From Gemmatimonadota bacterium (lineage in GTDB: Bacteria; Gemmatimonadota; Gemmatimonadetes; Longimicrobiales; Gaopeijiaceae), in NCBI GenBank assembly GCA_030428885.1, contig JAUIEJ010000013.1, positions 123,468 through 187,467 on the forward strand: a stretch of DNA of 64,000 bases. Direction: 5' to 3'. Positions 40,369 to 48,759 of the stretch are shown here, one piece after another. The stretch's first letter is position 1. Every line of letters begins with the position of its first letter. The notes below the pieces were generated by a model, which did no database searches, had not been told where the DNA came from, and saw nothing but the letters and a program-made list of their open reading frames with translations. A program made the translations under genes and the position numbers.

Positions 40369-40397
40369 TTGAGGCCCCTCCCCGGCTCGGTTACCTT
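40369..40397 (+). promoter_or_regulatory. putative promoter of the PpiD/SurA-like gene
   Basis: TTGAGG (40369-40374), a 17-base spacer, and TACCTT (40392-40397), about 100 bases before the ATG at 40497. Weaker than the divergent promoter on the other strand; an envelope-stress sigma site cannot be ruled out from sequence alone. Confidence 0.4.
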
Positions 40398-40496
40398 TGT
40401 CGGTTCCATGCCCTACGGGGCCGGGCACGCCCGGGATCTCACCCGGCCCGAGTTCACGAAGTCGGCACGAAGAGCAGGCTCAGGAGACGTCACGCC

Positions 40497-42341
40497 ATGG
40501 TCATGCGGCAGATGCGGGAGAACACGAAGTGGATCATGCTGGTGACGGCATTGGCCTTCGTGGCTCTCATGGTTTTCGAGTGGGGAATGGACGTCACCGG
40601 GCGCTCCGCCGGAGGGGTCGGTGAGATCGGGCGGGTCAACGGGACTCCCGTGTTCTACGACGAGTACCTGGCCGTCTATCGCAACCTCTACGACCAGGTC
40701 CAGCTCCAGCAGGAAGAGCCCATCACGTCGCAGCAGGTCAGCGAGATGGAGGACGCCGCCTTCGACGAGGTGGTCAACGCGATCCTGGTGCGGCAGGAGT
40801 TGGAGCGTCGCGGAATCCGGGTCACCGACGACGAAGTGCGCCAGGCGGCCCAGTTCAATCCGCCGCCCCAGTTCGCCCAGAACCCGGGCTTCCTCACCGA
40901 CGGCCAGTTCGACTTCCAGAAGTATCAGCAGTTCCTGGCCAACCAGGCCGACGAGGCCCTCCTGCTTCAGCTCGAGGCCTACTACCGGGACGTGATCCCC
41001 CGGGGCAAGCTGGTCCGACAGATCTCCACGGGCATCTATCTTCCCGACAACCTGCTCTGGCAGCGGTGGCGGGATCAAAACGAGACGGTGGAGATTCGCT
41101 ACATCCCCCTGGACCCGGGGCAGCGGATTCCCGACGACGAGATCCAGATCACCGACGCCGACGTCCGGTCCTACTGGAACGAGCATCAGGAGGACTTCGA
41201 GCAGCCCCAGCGGGCCCGGGTCCGGGCCGTGGTGCTCTCCAAGGCCCTCACGGCGGCCGACAGCGCCGAGGCCCTGGTCCGGGCCCAGGACATCCTGAGC
41301 CGCCTCCAGGAGGGCGAGGACTTCGCCGAGGTGGCCCTCCTGGAGTCGTCCGACGAGGTGTCGGCGGCCGAGGGGGGAGACCTGGGCGTCTTCCGGAAGG
41401 GGCAGATGATCGCCTCCTTCGACTCGGCGGTGTTCGCTGCCCCCGTGGGCGAGGTGACGGGCCCCGTCTCGTCGCCGGTGGGGCTCCACGTCATCCGGGT
41501 GGGCGAGCGGTGGGGCCAGGACAGCATCCAGGCGTCCCACATTCTGGTGCCGTGGGCCCGTTCCGACTCGGCCGAGATCGCCCTCCTCACCATGGCCGAC
41601 TCCCTGGAGACCCTGGGCGAGACCCTCTCGGTGACCGACGCCGCCGCGACCCTGGGCATGGAGACCCAGGAGGCCGAGCTCAGCACCGAGTTCGCCCTCC
41701 TCTCCGGCGCCGGCCAGGTGGGCGAGGGGGCCGACTGGGCGTTCGAGGAGGCGGCCGTGGGCGACGTGAGCCCGGTCTTCGAGACCAGCCAGGCCTTCTA
41801 CATGATCGAGGTCCTCTCCACCATGCCCGCCGGTGTCCTGCCCCTGGACGACGCCCGGGAGACCATCACCGAGATTCTCCGCTTCGAGCGGAAGATGGCC
41901 CGGGCCCGGGAGACGGGCGAGGAGCTGGTGCGCCGGATCCGGTCCGGCGAAGCCCTCCCCAACGTGGCCGCCGACGCCGGCCTCGAGGTCCGTCCGGCGG
42001 GTCCCTTCGCCCGGAACGACTTCGTGCCGGGGCTGGGGCGCTACAATGCCGCCATCGGCGCCGCCTTCGGGCTGGATGTGGGCCAGGTGAGCGGGGTGGT
42101 GGAGTCCCCCTCCAACGCCTACATCGTGGAGCTCCTGGCGCGCACCCCCGCCGACTCCACCGAGTGGCTCGGTCAGCGCGAGACCCAGCGCCAGCAGGTG
42201 CGGGCCCAGATCGAGCAGCGCCGCCTCCAGGAGTGGCTCACGAGCCTCCGGGCCGCGGCTCGGATCGTGGACCGGCGCGAAGAGGTGCTCCAGCCGGTGG
42301 ACGAAAGCGCTCCCCTCCCCCAGGGCGGCTTCGGCTTCTGA
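40497..42341 (+). CDS. membrane-anchored parvulin-type peptidyl-prolyl isomerase (PpiD/SurA-like)
   Basis: 614 residues. Cytoplasmic start MVMRQMRENTKW, one membrane helix (about 13-32), then SurA_N-like helices (about 45-190; VNGTPVFYDEYLA). A parvulin fold follows at about 240-345 (LSRLQEGEDFAEVALLES, GGDLGVFRKGQM, GPVSSPVGLHVIRV). A second, diverged parvulin-like segment starts at ASHILVPWARSDSAE. Acts as a periplasmic chaperone at the inner membrane. ATG at 40497 is preceded by AGGAG. It is the only plus-strand gene among the first 53 genes, and ends at a shared terminator. Confidence 0.88.
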   Translation: MVMRQMRENTKWIMLVTALAFVALMVFEWGMDVTGRSAGGVGEIGRVNGTPVFYDEYLAVYRNLYDQVQLQQEEPITSQQVSEMEDAAFDEVVNAILVRQELERRGIRVTDDEVRQAAQFNPPPQFAQNPGFLTDGQFDFQKYQQFLANQADEALLLQLEAYYRDVIPRGKLVRQISTGIYLPDNLLWQRWRDQNETVEIRYIPLDPGQRIPDDEIQITDADVRSYWNEHQEDFEQPQRARVRAVVLSKALTAADSAEALVRAQDILSRLQEGEDFAEVALLESSDEVSAAEGGDLGVFRKGQMIASFDSAVFAAPVGEVTGPVSSPVGLHVIRVGERWGQDSIQASHILVPWARSDSAEIALLTMADSLETLGETLSVTDAAATLGMETQEAELSTEFALLSGAGQVGEGADWAFEEAAVGDVSPVFETSQAFYMIEVLSTMPAGVLPLDDARETITEILRFERKMARARETGEELVRRIRSGEALPNVAADAGLEVRPAGPFARNDFVPGLGRYNAAIGAAFGLDVGQVSGVVESPSNAYIVELLARTPADSTEWLGQRETQRQQVRAQIEQRRLQEWLTSLRAAARIVDRREEVLQPVDESAPLPQGGFGF

Positions 42342-42378
42342 CCCAAAGCCCCTGCGGGGGCGTCGGACACGAAACGAA

Positions 42379-42413
42379 GAGAGGGCGCCGACCGTCGCGG
42401 TCGGCGCCCTCTC
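42379..42413. terminator. bidirectional terminator between ppiD-like gene and tatA
   Basis: Perfect 15-base arms GAGAGGGCGCCGACC around a 5-base loop, placed between two convergent genes. On the minus strand the stem is followed by TTCGTTTCG, a T-rich tail that suits intrinsic termination of the tatA operon; the plus side has no T-run. Confidence 0.85.
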
Positions 42414-42440
42414 GCGCATTCCACCCCCGGCGGGCCGGGG

Positions 42441-42752
42441 TCAGGCCGACGCCGAGTCGTCTTCCCGGGTGGTGAGCCGGCGAGGCGCCTCGCCGCCCTC
42501 GTCCCGATTCCCCACCTCCTCGGCGGAGCGATCGGAGCGGGCCCCCGGTCCCCGGGCCGGAGGGGCATGGATGCCCTTCCGCTCCTCGGGCGCCTTGATC
42601 TCGTTCTCGATCTCACGGATCGAACTCTTGAACTCCCGGATGCCCTTACCGAGAGACGAGCCGATCTCCGGCAACCGCTTGGCGCCGAAGAGCAGGAGCA
42701 CCATCAGGAAGATCAGGAGGATCTCCCACATTCCCAGTCCACCGATACCCAT
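42441..42752 (-). CDS. tatA: twin-arginine translocase subunit TatA/TatB
   Basis: 103 residues. N-terminal membrane helix (about 8-22, WEILLIFLMVLLLFG), the hinge AKRLPEIGSSLGKGIREF and an amphipathic helix, then a polar tail rich in Arg, Glu and Ala. FGAKRLPEIG is typical of TatA. No tatC is in the window. It is the last gene of the ftcD operon and ends before the 42379-42413 terminator. Confidence 0.9.
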   Translation of the reverse strand: MGIGGLGMWEILLIFLMVLLLFGAKRLPEIGSSLGKGIREFKSSIREIENEIKAPEERKGIHAPPARGPGARSDRSAEEVGNRDEGGEAPRRLTTREDDSASA

Positions 42753-42773
42753 GGTACGAATTCTCCCTGCGAG

Positions 42774-43058
42774 TCAGATCCACGACCGGGCGATGAACGC
42801 CACGACGAAGACTCCGACGAGTGTGAGCACGTTGAGATACACCGAAACGGGCCCGAGGGTGAAGGCCAGGGCCACGAGATCCATGGAGAACGGCCCCACC
42901 GACGCCGAAACGGACGTGGTCAGGAACGTCCGCGCCGCGCTGTCGGGGAGGAACATCTCCGCGAGCTGGGTGAGGAGTCCCCCGAGAAAGAACCCGAGGA
43001 TCAGGGTCCACACCAATCGGCCCGCACTGAGCCGTCGCTGATCGGCCAGCACGCTCAT
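42774..43058 (-). CDS. small DUF4321-like membrane protein
   Basis: 94 residues with three hydrophobic segments (about 14-33, 50-68, 72-92). The pattern of a first helix with GFFLGGLLTQLAE, a central Gly/Pro-rich region and a C-terminal helix resembles the DUF4321 family (PF14209), whose function is unknown. The ATG at 43058 overlaps the stop of the polyprenyl synthase gene (ATGA). Adjacent to tatA and prenyl synthase, so perhaps an envelope role. Confidence 0.6.
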   Translation of the reverse strand: MSVLADQRRLSAGRLVWTLILGFFLGGLLTQLAEMFLPDSAARTFLTTSVSASVGPFSMDLVALAFTLGPVSVYLNVLTLVGVFVVAFIARSWI

Positions 43059-44071
43059 CGACTCCGTTGAGTGGCGTAGGCCACGCAGGCCAACAGGCTC
43101 TGGCGTGCGTCTCCGTCGCCGACCCGGTCCAGGGCTTCCTCGGCGGCCCCGGCGAACGCCCGCGCCCGGCTCCGGGCGTAGTCGAGTCCACCCCGGCGCT
43201 CCACGATCTCCACGACCCGGGCGATCTCGTCGTCTTCGGGCTCCCGCTCCCCGGTGAAGAACCGGCGCACCTCGGCCAGTTCCACGTCGGAGGCACTCCG
43301 GAGCGCCCACACCAGGGGCAGCGTCACCTTCCGTTCCCGGAGGTCGTGCCCCGTGGGTTTGCCGGTCTCGGCTTCGGTGCCCGTGTAGTCCAGGAGGTCG
43401 TCGGCGACCTGGAACGCCATGCCCAGATTGTGCCCGAACCGCCGCAGGGGCTCCCGGTAGGCGGGCACGCCCACCACCGCCCCCAGCTCGCAGGCCGCCG
43501 CCATGAGCGATGCGGTCTTGGCAGCGATGAGCCGGTCGTAGTCGGCCTCGGAGAAGTCCAGGGCGTCGTAGGAGGTGAGCTGACGCATCTCCCCCACGCT
43601 CATCTCGCTGGCGGCGGTGCCCATGATCTGGACCGCGTCCATGATCCCGAGACGAGCCAGCTCCGTCACGGCGCGGGAATAGAGGTAGTCGCCCATGATG
43701 ATGGCGACCTGATGCGTCCACAGGGCGTTGACCGTGGGCTGCCCTCGACGCAACACCGAATGGTCCACCGCATCGTCGTGCACCAGGGTCGCCAGGTGGA
43801 CCAACTCCACCACGGCGGCCAGGGTCACGGCCCGATCGTCGGGGCGCTCCCCCACGTGGTTCGACAGCAGCGTGAGGGTCGGCCGGAAGAGTTTTCCCCG
43901 GACCATGAGGAGGTAGTCGTTGACTTCCTCGATCATCCCGAAGTCCGACACCACGATGCGACGGAGCTCGTCCATCACCCGGTCCAGACCGTCTCCCACC
44001 GGTTCCTGGAGGGACTCCAGGGTGGGGGGCCCCACGAGGGACCCGGCGGCGGAATCCGAACGACTGGTCAC
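43055..44071 (-). CDS. polyprenyl diphosphate synthase
   Basis: Trans-prenyltransferase elongating allylic diphosphates with IPP, giving quinone side chains or the precursor of another isoprenoid. 338 residues. First aspartate-rich motif HDDAVDHSVLRRGQPTVN near residue 85 (DDxxD), second DDLLDYTG near 215, plus GKLFRPTLTLL and KTASLMAAACELGA. Chain length cannot be set from sequence by eye. The GTG at 44071 has no clear Shine-Dalgarno sequence, so the start is uncertain. It follows the TPR gene by 37 bases. Confidence 0.9.
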   Translation of the reverse strand: MTSRSDSAAGSLVGPPTLESLQEPVGDGLDRVMDELRRIVVSDFGMIEEVNDYLLMVRGKLFRPTLTLLSNHVGERPDDRAVTLAAVVELVHLATLVHDDAVDHSVLRRGQPTVNALWTHQVAIIMGDYLYSRAVTELARLGIMDAVQIMGTAASEMSVGEMRQLTSYDALDFSEADYDRLIAAKTASLMAAACELGAVVGVPAYREPLRRFGHNLGMAFQVADDLLDYTGTEAETGKPTGHDLRERKVTLPLVWALRSASDVELAEVRRFFTGEREPEDDEIARVVEIVERRGGLDYARSRARAFAGAAEEALDRVGDGDARQSLLACVAYATQRSR

Positions 44072-44108
44072 GAGGGGAACACCGGCTGCGCGCGCGAAAT
44101 CCGGAGCA

Positions 44109-46295
44109 TCAGCGGAGGGCCCGCAGGCGCTCGGTGACGTCGGCGAAGTTGATGTCGAGGGAGAAGATGCGTTCGTAGAACTCCAGGGCTTCATCGGTGT
44201 TCCCGATGTCCTGATGGGACCGGCCCAGGCAGTAGTAGATGCCCAGGAGTTCGTCCTCCACCTCGAACGGAACCTCCAGCGCCCGGGACAGGACCCGCAC
44301 CGCCGTCTCCGGCGTGCCCTTCTCCAGGAAGGTCTGACCCAACATCTCGTAGGTGGGGAGGTGATCCGCCGACGCCCGCAGGGCCGCCTGGAATTCCTCC
44401 ACCGCCTCGTCCAGGAGTCCCATCTCCTTGTAGGCCGTGCCCAGGTCGTGGTGGGCCTTCACGTCCGAGGCGTCGACGTTCTCCGCCACCTTGGCCTTGA
44501 ACTGGGTCAACATCTTGGCGAAGTCGGCCTGTTCGTCCCCCGACGGTTCCTCGTAGGCCACCACGAAGCGGGTGGTCTTTTCTTCGTCTTCGCCGAGGAT
44601 CAGGGCGCCGAGATCGACGTAGTCCTCGTTGGACGCCACCTCCGACACTTCCCGGGCGGCATCGGGCGCGCCGGAGAGGGCGGCCCGGGCGGCGGGATGG
44701 TCCGGATCGAGTTGGAGGGCCTCCCGAAGCACGGCCTGGGCCCGGGCCTCGGACCCGGAGCGCCGCAGAGCCTCGCCCAATCCCACGTAGGCCTCCACCA
44801 GAGACTGCTCGTCGCCGGATCGGTGGGCCATCTCCACCGCGCGCTGCCGCAGGTCGAGATCGTCGGGAGCCGCCGCGATCCTGGCGGCCAACGCCTCGGC
44901 CTCCGACGGAGCGTCGGACGCCTCGTCGCTGACCAGGCCGACCTCGGAACGGGCGTCCTCCACCGCTTCGGCCCACGGGTCGTCACCCTGGACGTCCATC
45001 TCGACGTCGTCGACTTCCTGAACCGGGGCTTCGCCGTCGTCGGGCTCGGGCACATGGAGGAGGGGGAGCTCCAGGTCGCCGTCGTCGTCGTCGTCGTCCG
45101 ACCACGGGTCGGCATCGTCCAGGATCTCCACCTCCCCGGCGTCGTCCCCGTCGTGGAAGACCGTGAGGGGAAGGGGCTCGTCTTCGTCGTCGGTGTCGTC
45201 GAGGGCGCCGTCGGCGTCGTCCAGCACGTCGAATCCTTCCAGGGGATTCGATTCGTCCACGGAGCGAACGAACCCGCTGACGTCGGGACCGATGGACGAG
45301 ATGGCGTCGTCCATGGCGGCGCCGAGTCGGTCGTGCGCCTCGTCGACGGCGTCGTCCGCCACGTCGACGATCTCGCCCCAGGCCTCCTCCTCGTCGGCCA
45401 CGGGCCGGGGCTCCCACGTCGCCTCTTCCAGGGCGTCGGCCCGCTCCATCGATCCCTCGTCCGACTCCGCGGCGGCGACGTCCTCCGCCGACTCGGCCTC
45501 CACCGCGGACTCGTCCAGGGGCTGGGTGTCCCCGTAGTCCCACGCGGCGTCGTCCTCTCCCCCATCGTCCGGGGCTCCGGCGAAGGGGCCGTCCTGCTCG
45601 AAGGGGTGCAGCTCGTCCAGGCCCCCCGGGTCCAGGGCGTCGAGGGCGTCGCCCCCGTCCGACTCCAGGGCGATGTCGTCGGGATCTTCACCGGGGCGAA
45701 GCTCGGCGAGGCGCTCCACGAAGACCGCCACCACGTCGTCCAGTTCCTGGCGCCGGGCCGAGCGGTAGCCCTGGACGAGCTGCTCCACGGCTTCCGCCAC
45801 CCGATCGTGCTGCTGGAAGTGGCCGGCCACGGCCAGGCGGATCTCCGTATCGTCCGGGGCCGCGTCGGCGAACTCCACCATGGCCCGCAGGGCTTCGTCC
45901 AGTTCCCCGGCGGCCTGGGCCCGCTCCGCGTAGGTCAGGAAGTGGGTCCGGGCATCCACCAGGAAGCCCTGGTCGGCCCGGATCTCCCCCATGCGGAGGA
46001 ACACGGCGTACCGATCCGGGACGTTCCGGAGGATCTTCTTGCAGACGGCGATGGCGTTGTTGGGGAGCTCCGAGTCCACGTAGAGCTCCACGGCCTGCTC
46101 CAGGGCCCGCACCGCCTGATCGACCTCGCCCACCCGGATGAAGAGATCCCCGACCCGGTTGTAGAGCCCGATGTCGGGGGCATCCTCCTCGTCCAGACGG
46201 GTGATGGCCCGCTGATAGAGGTCCAGCGCCTTCCGCCACTCCTCCTTCTGCTCGTGGCGGCGCGCCTGCTCCTTGAGACCTTCGATGTTGCTCAT
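44109..46295 (-). CDS. large TPR protein with acidic central region
   Basis: 728 residues. N-terminal TPR array (about 1-205), a central region of about 255 residues extremely rich in Asp and Glu (DDDDD run), then a conserved C-terminal TPR block (about 460-728). That block contains VDLGALILGEDEEKTTR, DFAKMLTQFKAKVAENV and HHDLGTAYKEMGLLDEAVEEF. The last block recurs in TPR proteins of Gemmatimonadota and Deltaproteobacteria-like bacteria. Probably cytosolic scaffold. ATG at 46295 overlaps the ftcD stop. Confidence 0.8.
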   Translation of the reverse strand: MSNIEGLKEQARRHEQKEEWRKALDLYQRAITRLDEEDAPDIGLYNRVGDLFIRVGEVDQAVRALEQAVELYVDSELPNNAIAVCKKILRNVPDRYAVFLRMGEIRADQGFLVDARTHFLTYAERAQAAGELDEALRAMVEFADAAPDDTEIRLAVAGHFQQHDRVAEAVEQLVQGYRSARRQELDDVVAVFVERLAELRPGEDPDDIALESDGGDALDALDPGGLDELHPFEQDGPFAGAPDDGGEDDAAWDYGDTQPLDESAVEAESAEDVAAAESDEGSMERADALEEATWEPRPVADEEEAWGEIVDVADDAVDEAHDRLGAAMDDAISSIGPDVSGFVRSVDESNPLEGFDVLDDADGALDDTDDEDEPLPLTVFHDGDDAGEVEILDDADPWSDDDDDDGDLELPLLHVPEPDDGEAPVQEVDDVEMDVQGDDPWAEAVEDARSEVGLVSDEASDAPSEAEALAARIAAAPDDLDLRQRAVEMAHRSGDEQSLVEAYVGLGEALRRSGSEARAQAVLREALQLDPDHPAARAALSGAPDAAREVSEVASNEDYVDLGALILGEDEEKTTRFVVAYEEPSGDEQADFAKMLTQFKAKVAENVDASDVKAHHDLGTAYKEMGLLDEAVEEFQAALRASADHLPTYEMLGQTFLEKGTPETAVRVLSRALEVPFEVEDELLGIYYCLGRSHQDIGNTDEALEFYERIFSLDINFADVTERLRALR
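45081..45095. repeat. GTC trinucleotide repeat inside the TPR gene
   Basis: Five GTC units, giving a run of Asp residues on the minus strand. In-frame slippage would vary the length of the acidic linker. Confidence 0.7.
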
Positions 46296-47326
46296 GCGGG
46301 ATCGCCCGGGATCGGCGTGGTGGTCGATGAGAGGGCCAGACGCTCGGCAGCGCCTCGCACGTCGGCTGGGACTCCGGGTCCGGCGGTTCGAGCCCAGGAG
46401 ATCAAGGTGTCGAGGTCCCTCGACCCCCGTCGCGCCACGTGGTCCGCGAGGCGGGCCGACAACAGGCGGTCCGGGCGCGCGTCCAGAAGATCTAATCTGC
46501 GGGCGGAGGTTCGGAGCACAAGGGCATCCGGGATCATCCCCACGACCTCGGTGGCCCGGATCCGGCCGCCGATGGCCTCCACGGCGACCTCCACGGCCCG
46601 GAAGACCGCCTCGGGATCCCGGCGCTCCACGTCCTCGAGGTTCATGGAGAGTTGGGTGACGCCGCTCTCCGGGAGATGGAGGGCCAGGGCCCGGAGGCCC
46701 TCGAACCCACCCCCCGACTCCCGGAGCCGGCGGGCCATGGCCCCGAGGGACTCCAGGGGGACCCCCTCGACCTGGAGGTTCCACGCCAGCAGCACCGGGC
46801 GCGCCCCGACACAGGTGGCGCCGGCGGTGGGATGGGCGCCCCGTCGGCCCCCGTCCAGAAACGGCCGCCGATCCGGGGGAAACCCCGCCACCATCCCCTC
46901 GAAGCCGCCCCGGCGGAGCACCGCCAACCCGGGGCCACCGGGAGCCGCGTCCCCGTACAGGAAGACCGGGACCCCCAGGGCCGCGATGCCGTGGGCCACC
47001 CGGCGGGCCGTGTGGACGGCCAGGGCCATGGGCGCCCCCGCCACCGGCACCACCGGGGCCACGTCCAGCGCACCGATGCGGGGGTGGACGCCCCGGTGGC
47101 TCCGCAAGTCGATGCGCTCCAGCGCCACGGTGGCCCCGGCCACCAGCGCGGCCTCGACGCCGTCGGGCGGCCCCACCAGGGTCACCACGGCACGGTGGTG
47201 GTCCGGGTCGGCCGACGCATCCAGGACATCGACGCCGGCCCGACCCATTTCGTCGGTCACTTCCCGGAGGAAGCCCGGGTCCCTCCCCTCGCTGAAGTTC
47301 GGGACCGCTTCGAGAACGGGGATCAT
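46292..47326 (-). CDS. ftcD: glutamate formimidoyltransferase
   Basis: Transfers the formimino group from formiminoglutamate to tetrahydrofolate, normally in histidine breakdown. 344 residues: both FTCD_N and FTCD domains, without the cyclodeaminase. VPNFSEGRD at the start, DPDHHRAVVTLVG near residue 40, GVHPRIGALDVAPVVP near 80, and a late VTQLSMNLED. No hut genes are nearby. The -10-like box (47333-47338) sits six bases before the ATG, suggesting a leaderless message. Confidence 0.9.
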   Translation of the reverse strand: MIPVLEAVPNFSEGRDPGFLREVTDEMGRAGVDVLDASADPDHHRAVVTLVGPPDGVEAALVAGATVALERIDLRSHRGVHPRIGALDVAPVVPVAGAPMALAVHTARRVAHGIAALGVPVFLYGDAAPGGPGLAVLRRGGFEGMVAGFPPDRRPFLDGGRRGAHPTAGATCVGARPVLLAWNLQVEGVPLESLGAMARRLRESGGGFEGLRALALHLPESGVTQLSMNLEDVERRDPEAVFRAVEVAVEAIGGRIRATEVVGMIPDALVLRTSARRLDLLDARPDRLLSARLADHVARRGSRDLDTLISWARTAGPGVPADVRGAAERLALSSTTTPIPGDPA

Positions 47327-47332
47327 CCCCCC

Positions 47333-47338
47333 AAGATA
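47333..47338 (-). promoter_or_regulatory. putative -10 box of a leaderless ftcD transcript
   Basis: Minus-strand TATCTT, then GGGGGG and the ATG of ftcD. The six-base gap would start the transcript at or next to the start codon. The -35 region is weak (TTTGCC at about 20 bases). Confidence 0.45.
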
Positions 47339-47368
47339 CCACCGGGCACCCGGGGGCGGGCAAACGAA

Positions 47369-47404
47369 GCGGGCCCCGGGAAGGCATAGCTCCCCGGGGC
47401 CCGC
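47369..47404 (-). terminator. intrinsic terminator after the fibronectin-III lipoprotein gene
   Basis: Perfect 12-base arms GCGGGCCCCGGG around an 11-base loop, 14 bases past the stop codon, followed on the minus strand by TTCGTTTGC. It insulates the lipoprotein gene from ftcD. Confidence 0.8.
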
Positions 47405-47417
47405 CCACCGGCCCGGA

Positions 47418-48557
47418 TCAACGGATCCGGAAGCTCCCCCCGGACCGGGGCGCCAGGTTGGGGTTCCCCACCTGGAGCTGATGCGCCCAGTCGAAGATCA
47501 TGAGGGGGTCCCCCGCCTGATCGAAGCCCAGCAGCTCCACCCGGATCGCGGCGTACCGACTTCCGCCCTGGGCGGGAATCCGGAGCACGTAGGTCGTCTG
47601 GGGCAGGAGGCCCACGTCGCCGGACTGGTACCCCGAGGTCGGGGCCACGTCCAGGGACACGCACCCGGCGTCGGCCGCCGGGCCGCACTTCAACGCCGTG
47701 GTCTCGAATCCCTGGGGATACACGCTCACCCCCGGACCCGGCACCAACCACCACCCGTCGGCGTCGGTTTCCAACCGGAAGTCCCGGCCCGAGGCGTCGC
47801 CGTCCACCACCGGATTCGTGGCCTCGTCGTCCTGGAACACGAAGCCCGAGAGGTCGGGGCGGGCGAAGTAGTCGTAGACCACGTCGCCGTGGAAGTCGGG
47901 CCGGGGCGTTCCGTCGGCCGCCGCGCTCCCCTGGCTCTCGTGCCCCTGATCGTCCACCGACGTCACGAAGTAGCTGTACGTGGTCCCGTTGGCGGCCAGG
48001 AGGTCCAGGAACCCTTCCGAGTCCGTTTCCCCCAGCAGGAAGCTGGTGGAGCCGTCGTAGAAGTACACCCGGTAGAAGGCGAAATCGTCGGCCGACCGCG
48101 CCCCGGAGTCCCATACGATGTAGTTCGCGTGGTCCAGGGCCACCACGAGAACGCCTCCGGGCACCGGGGGCGGGCTCATGAGGGGCACGTCCACCCGAAT
48201 CGCCTCCGACGAGGCCGTCTCGTACCCCCCGCCGTCCACCGCCGCCACGTAGTAGTCGTAGGTCTGCCCCGCCACGATGTTCACGTCGGCGTAGGAGCAG
48301 AATCCGTCGGCGCAGTTCGTGACCTCGGCGATGAGGAAGTAGTCCCGATCGGTGTCCCGCTTCGCGTAGACCCGGAACGCCTCCCCGTCCCACCCGGGGC
48401 TCAACTCCCAGGTGACGTTGACGGCGCCGGCGTAGTACCACGCATCGAGGTTGCGAGGTTCGGCCGGCCCCCCGTCGCCGGGCGACACGTAGTAGTCGTC
48501 CTCACAGGCTCCCAGGGCCGCGGCCAACATGAGAGCACCCATCCACCGTCTACGCAT
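47418..48557 (-). CDS. lipoprotein with fibronectin type III domains
   Basis: 379 residues. Signal peptide with lipobox LGAC (lipidated Cys18), then two fibronectin-III-like domains (about 33-125 and 132-220) recognised by NVTWELSPGWDGEAFRVYAK and FAFYRVYFYDG plus repeated YDYYVAAVD/YSYFVTSVD strands. A C-terminal beta-rich region of about 150 residues is unassigned. Probably displayed in the outer membrane. ATG at 48557 has a strong AGGAGG. Monocistronic between terminators. Confidence 0.85.
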   Translation of the reverse strand: MRRRWMGALMLAAALGACEDDYYVSPGDGGPAEPRNLDAWYYAGAVNVTWELSPGWDGEAFRVYAKRDTDRDYFLIAEVTNCADGFCSYADVNIVAGQTYDYYVAAVDGGGYETASSEAIRVDVPLMSPPPVPGGVLVVALDHANYIVWDSGARSADDFAFYRVYFYDGSTSFLLGETDSEGFLDLLAANGTTYSYFVTSVDDQGHESQGSAAADGTPRPDFHGDVVYDYFARPDLSGFVFQDDEATNPVVDGDASGRDFRLETDADGWWLVPGPGVSVYPQGFETTALKCGPAADAGCVSLDVAPTSGYQSGDVGLLPQTTYVLRIPAQGGSRYAAIRVELLGFDQAGDPLMIFDWAHQLQVGNPNLAPRSGGSFRIR

Positions 48558-48703
48558 GCGTCCTCCTCGAGGTAGCGAATTCGAACGCCTCGCCTGATTG
48601 CACGCTCCGTACCACCCCGAAACGTGGCCGTGGGCCGCGACGTTTTGCCGTGCGCCCCCCGGATCCGTCCTCCTGGGAGGACACCGCAGGGGGCGGAACG
48701 CAC

Positions 48704-48739
48704 CACGGGCCCGCCCCCCGGAGAGGAGACGGGCCCGTG
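48704..48739 (-). terminator. hairpin after etfA
   Basis: Perfect 10-base arms CACGGGCCCG around a 16-base loop, 20 bases past the etfA stop. No T-run follows on the minus strand, so termination is inferred from position and stability. The rest of 48558-48759 holds the lipoprotein gene leader, with no clear promoter. Confidence 0.55.
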
Positions 48740-48759
48740 CACGCCGCGACGCCGACGGG

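Noticed and set aside
43920..48575. Plus-strand open frame of 1551 codons
   Set aside because: It lies antisense to TPR, ftcD and lipoprotein genes with clear families. Long empty antisense frames are expected at this GC content, and the translation has no recognisable domain.
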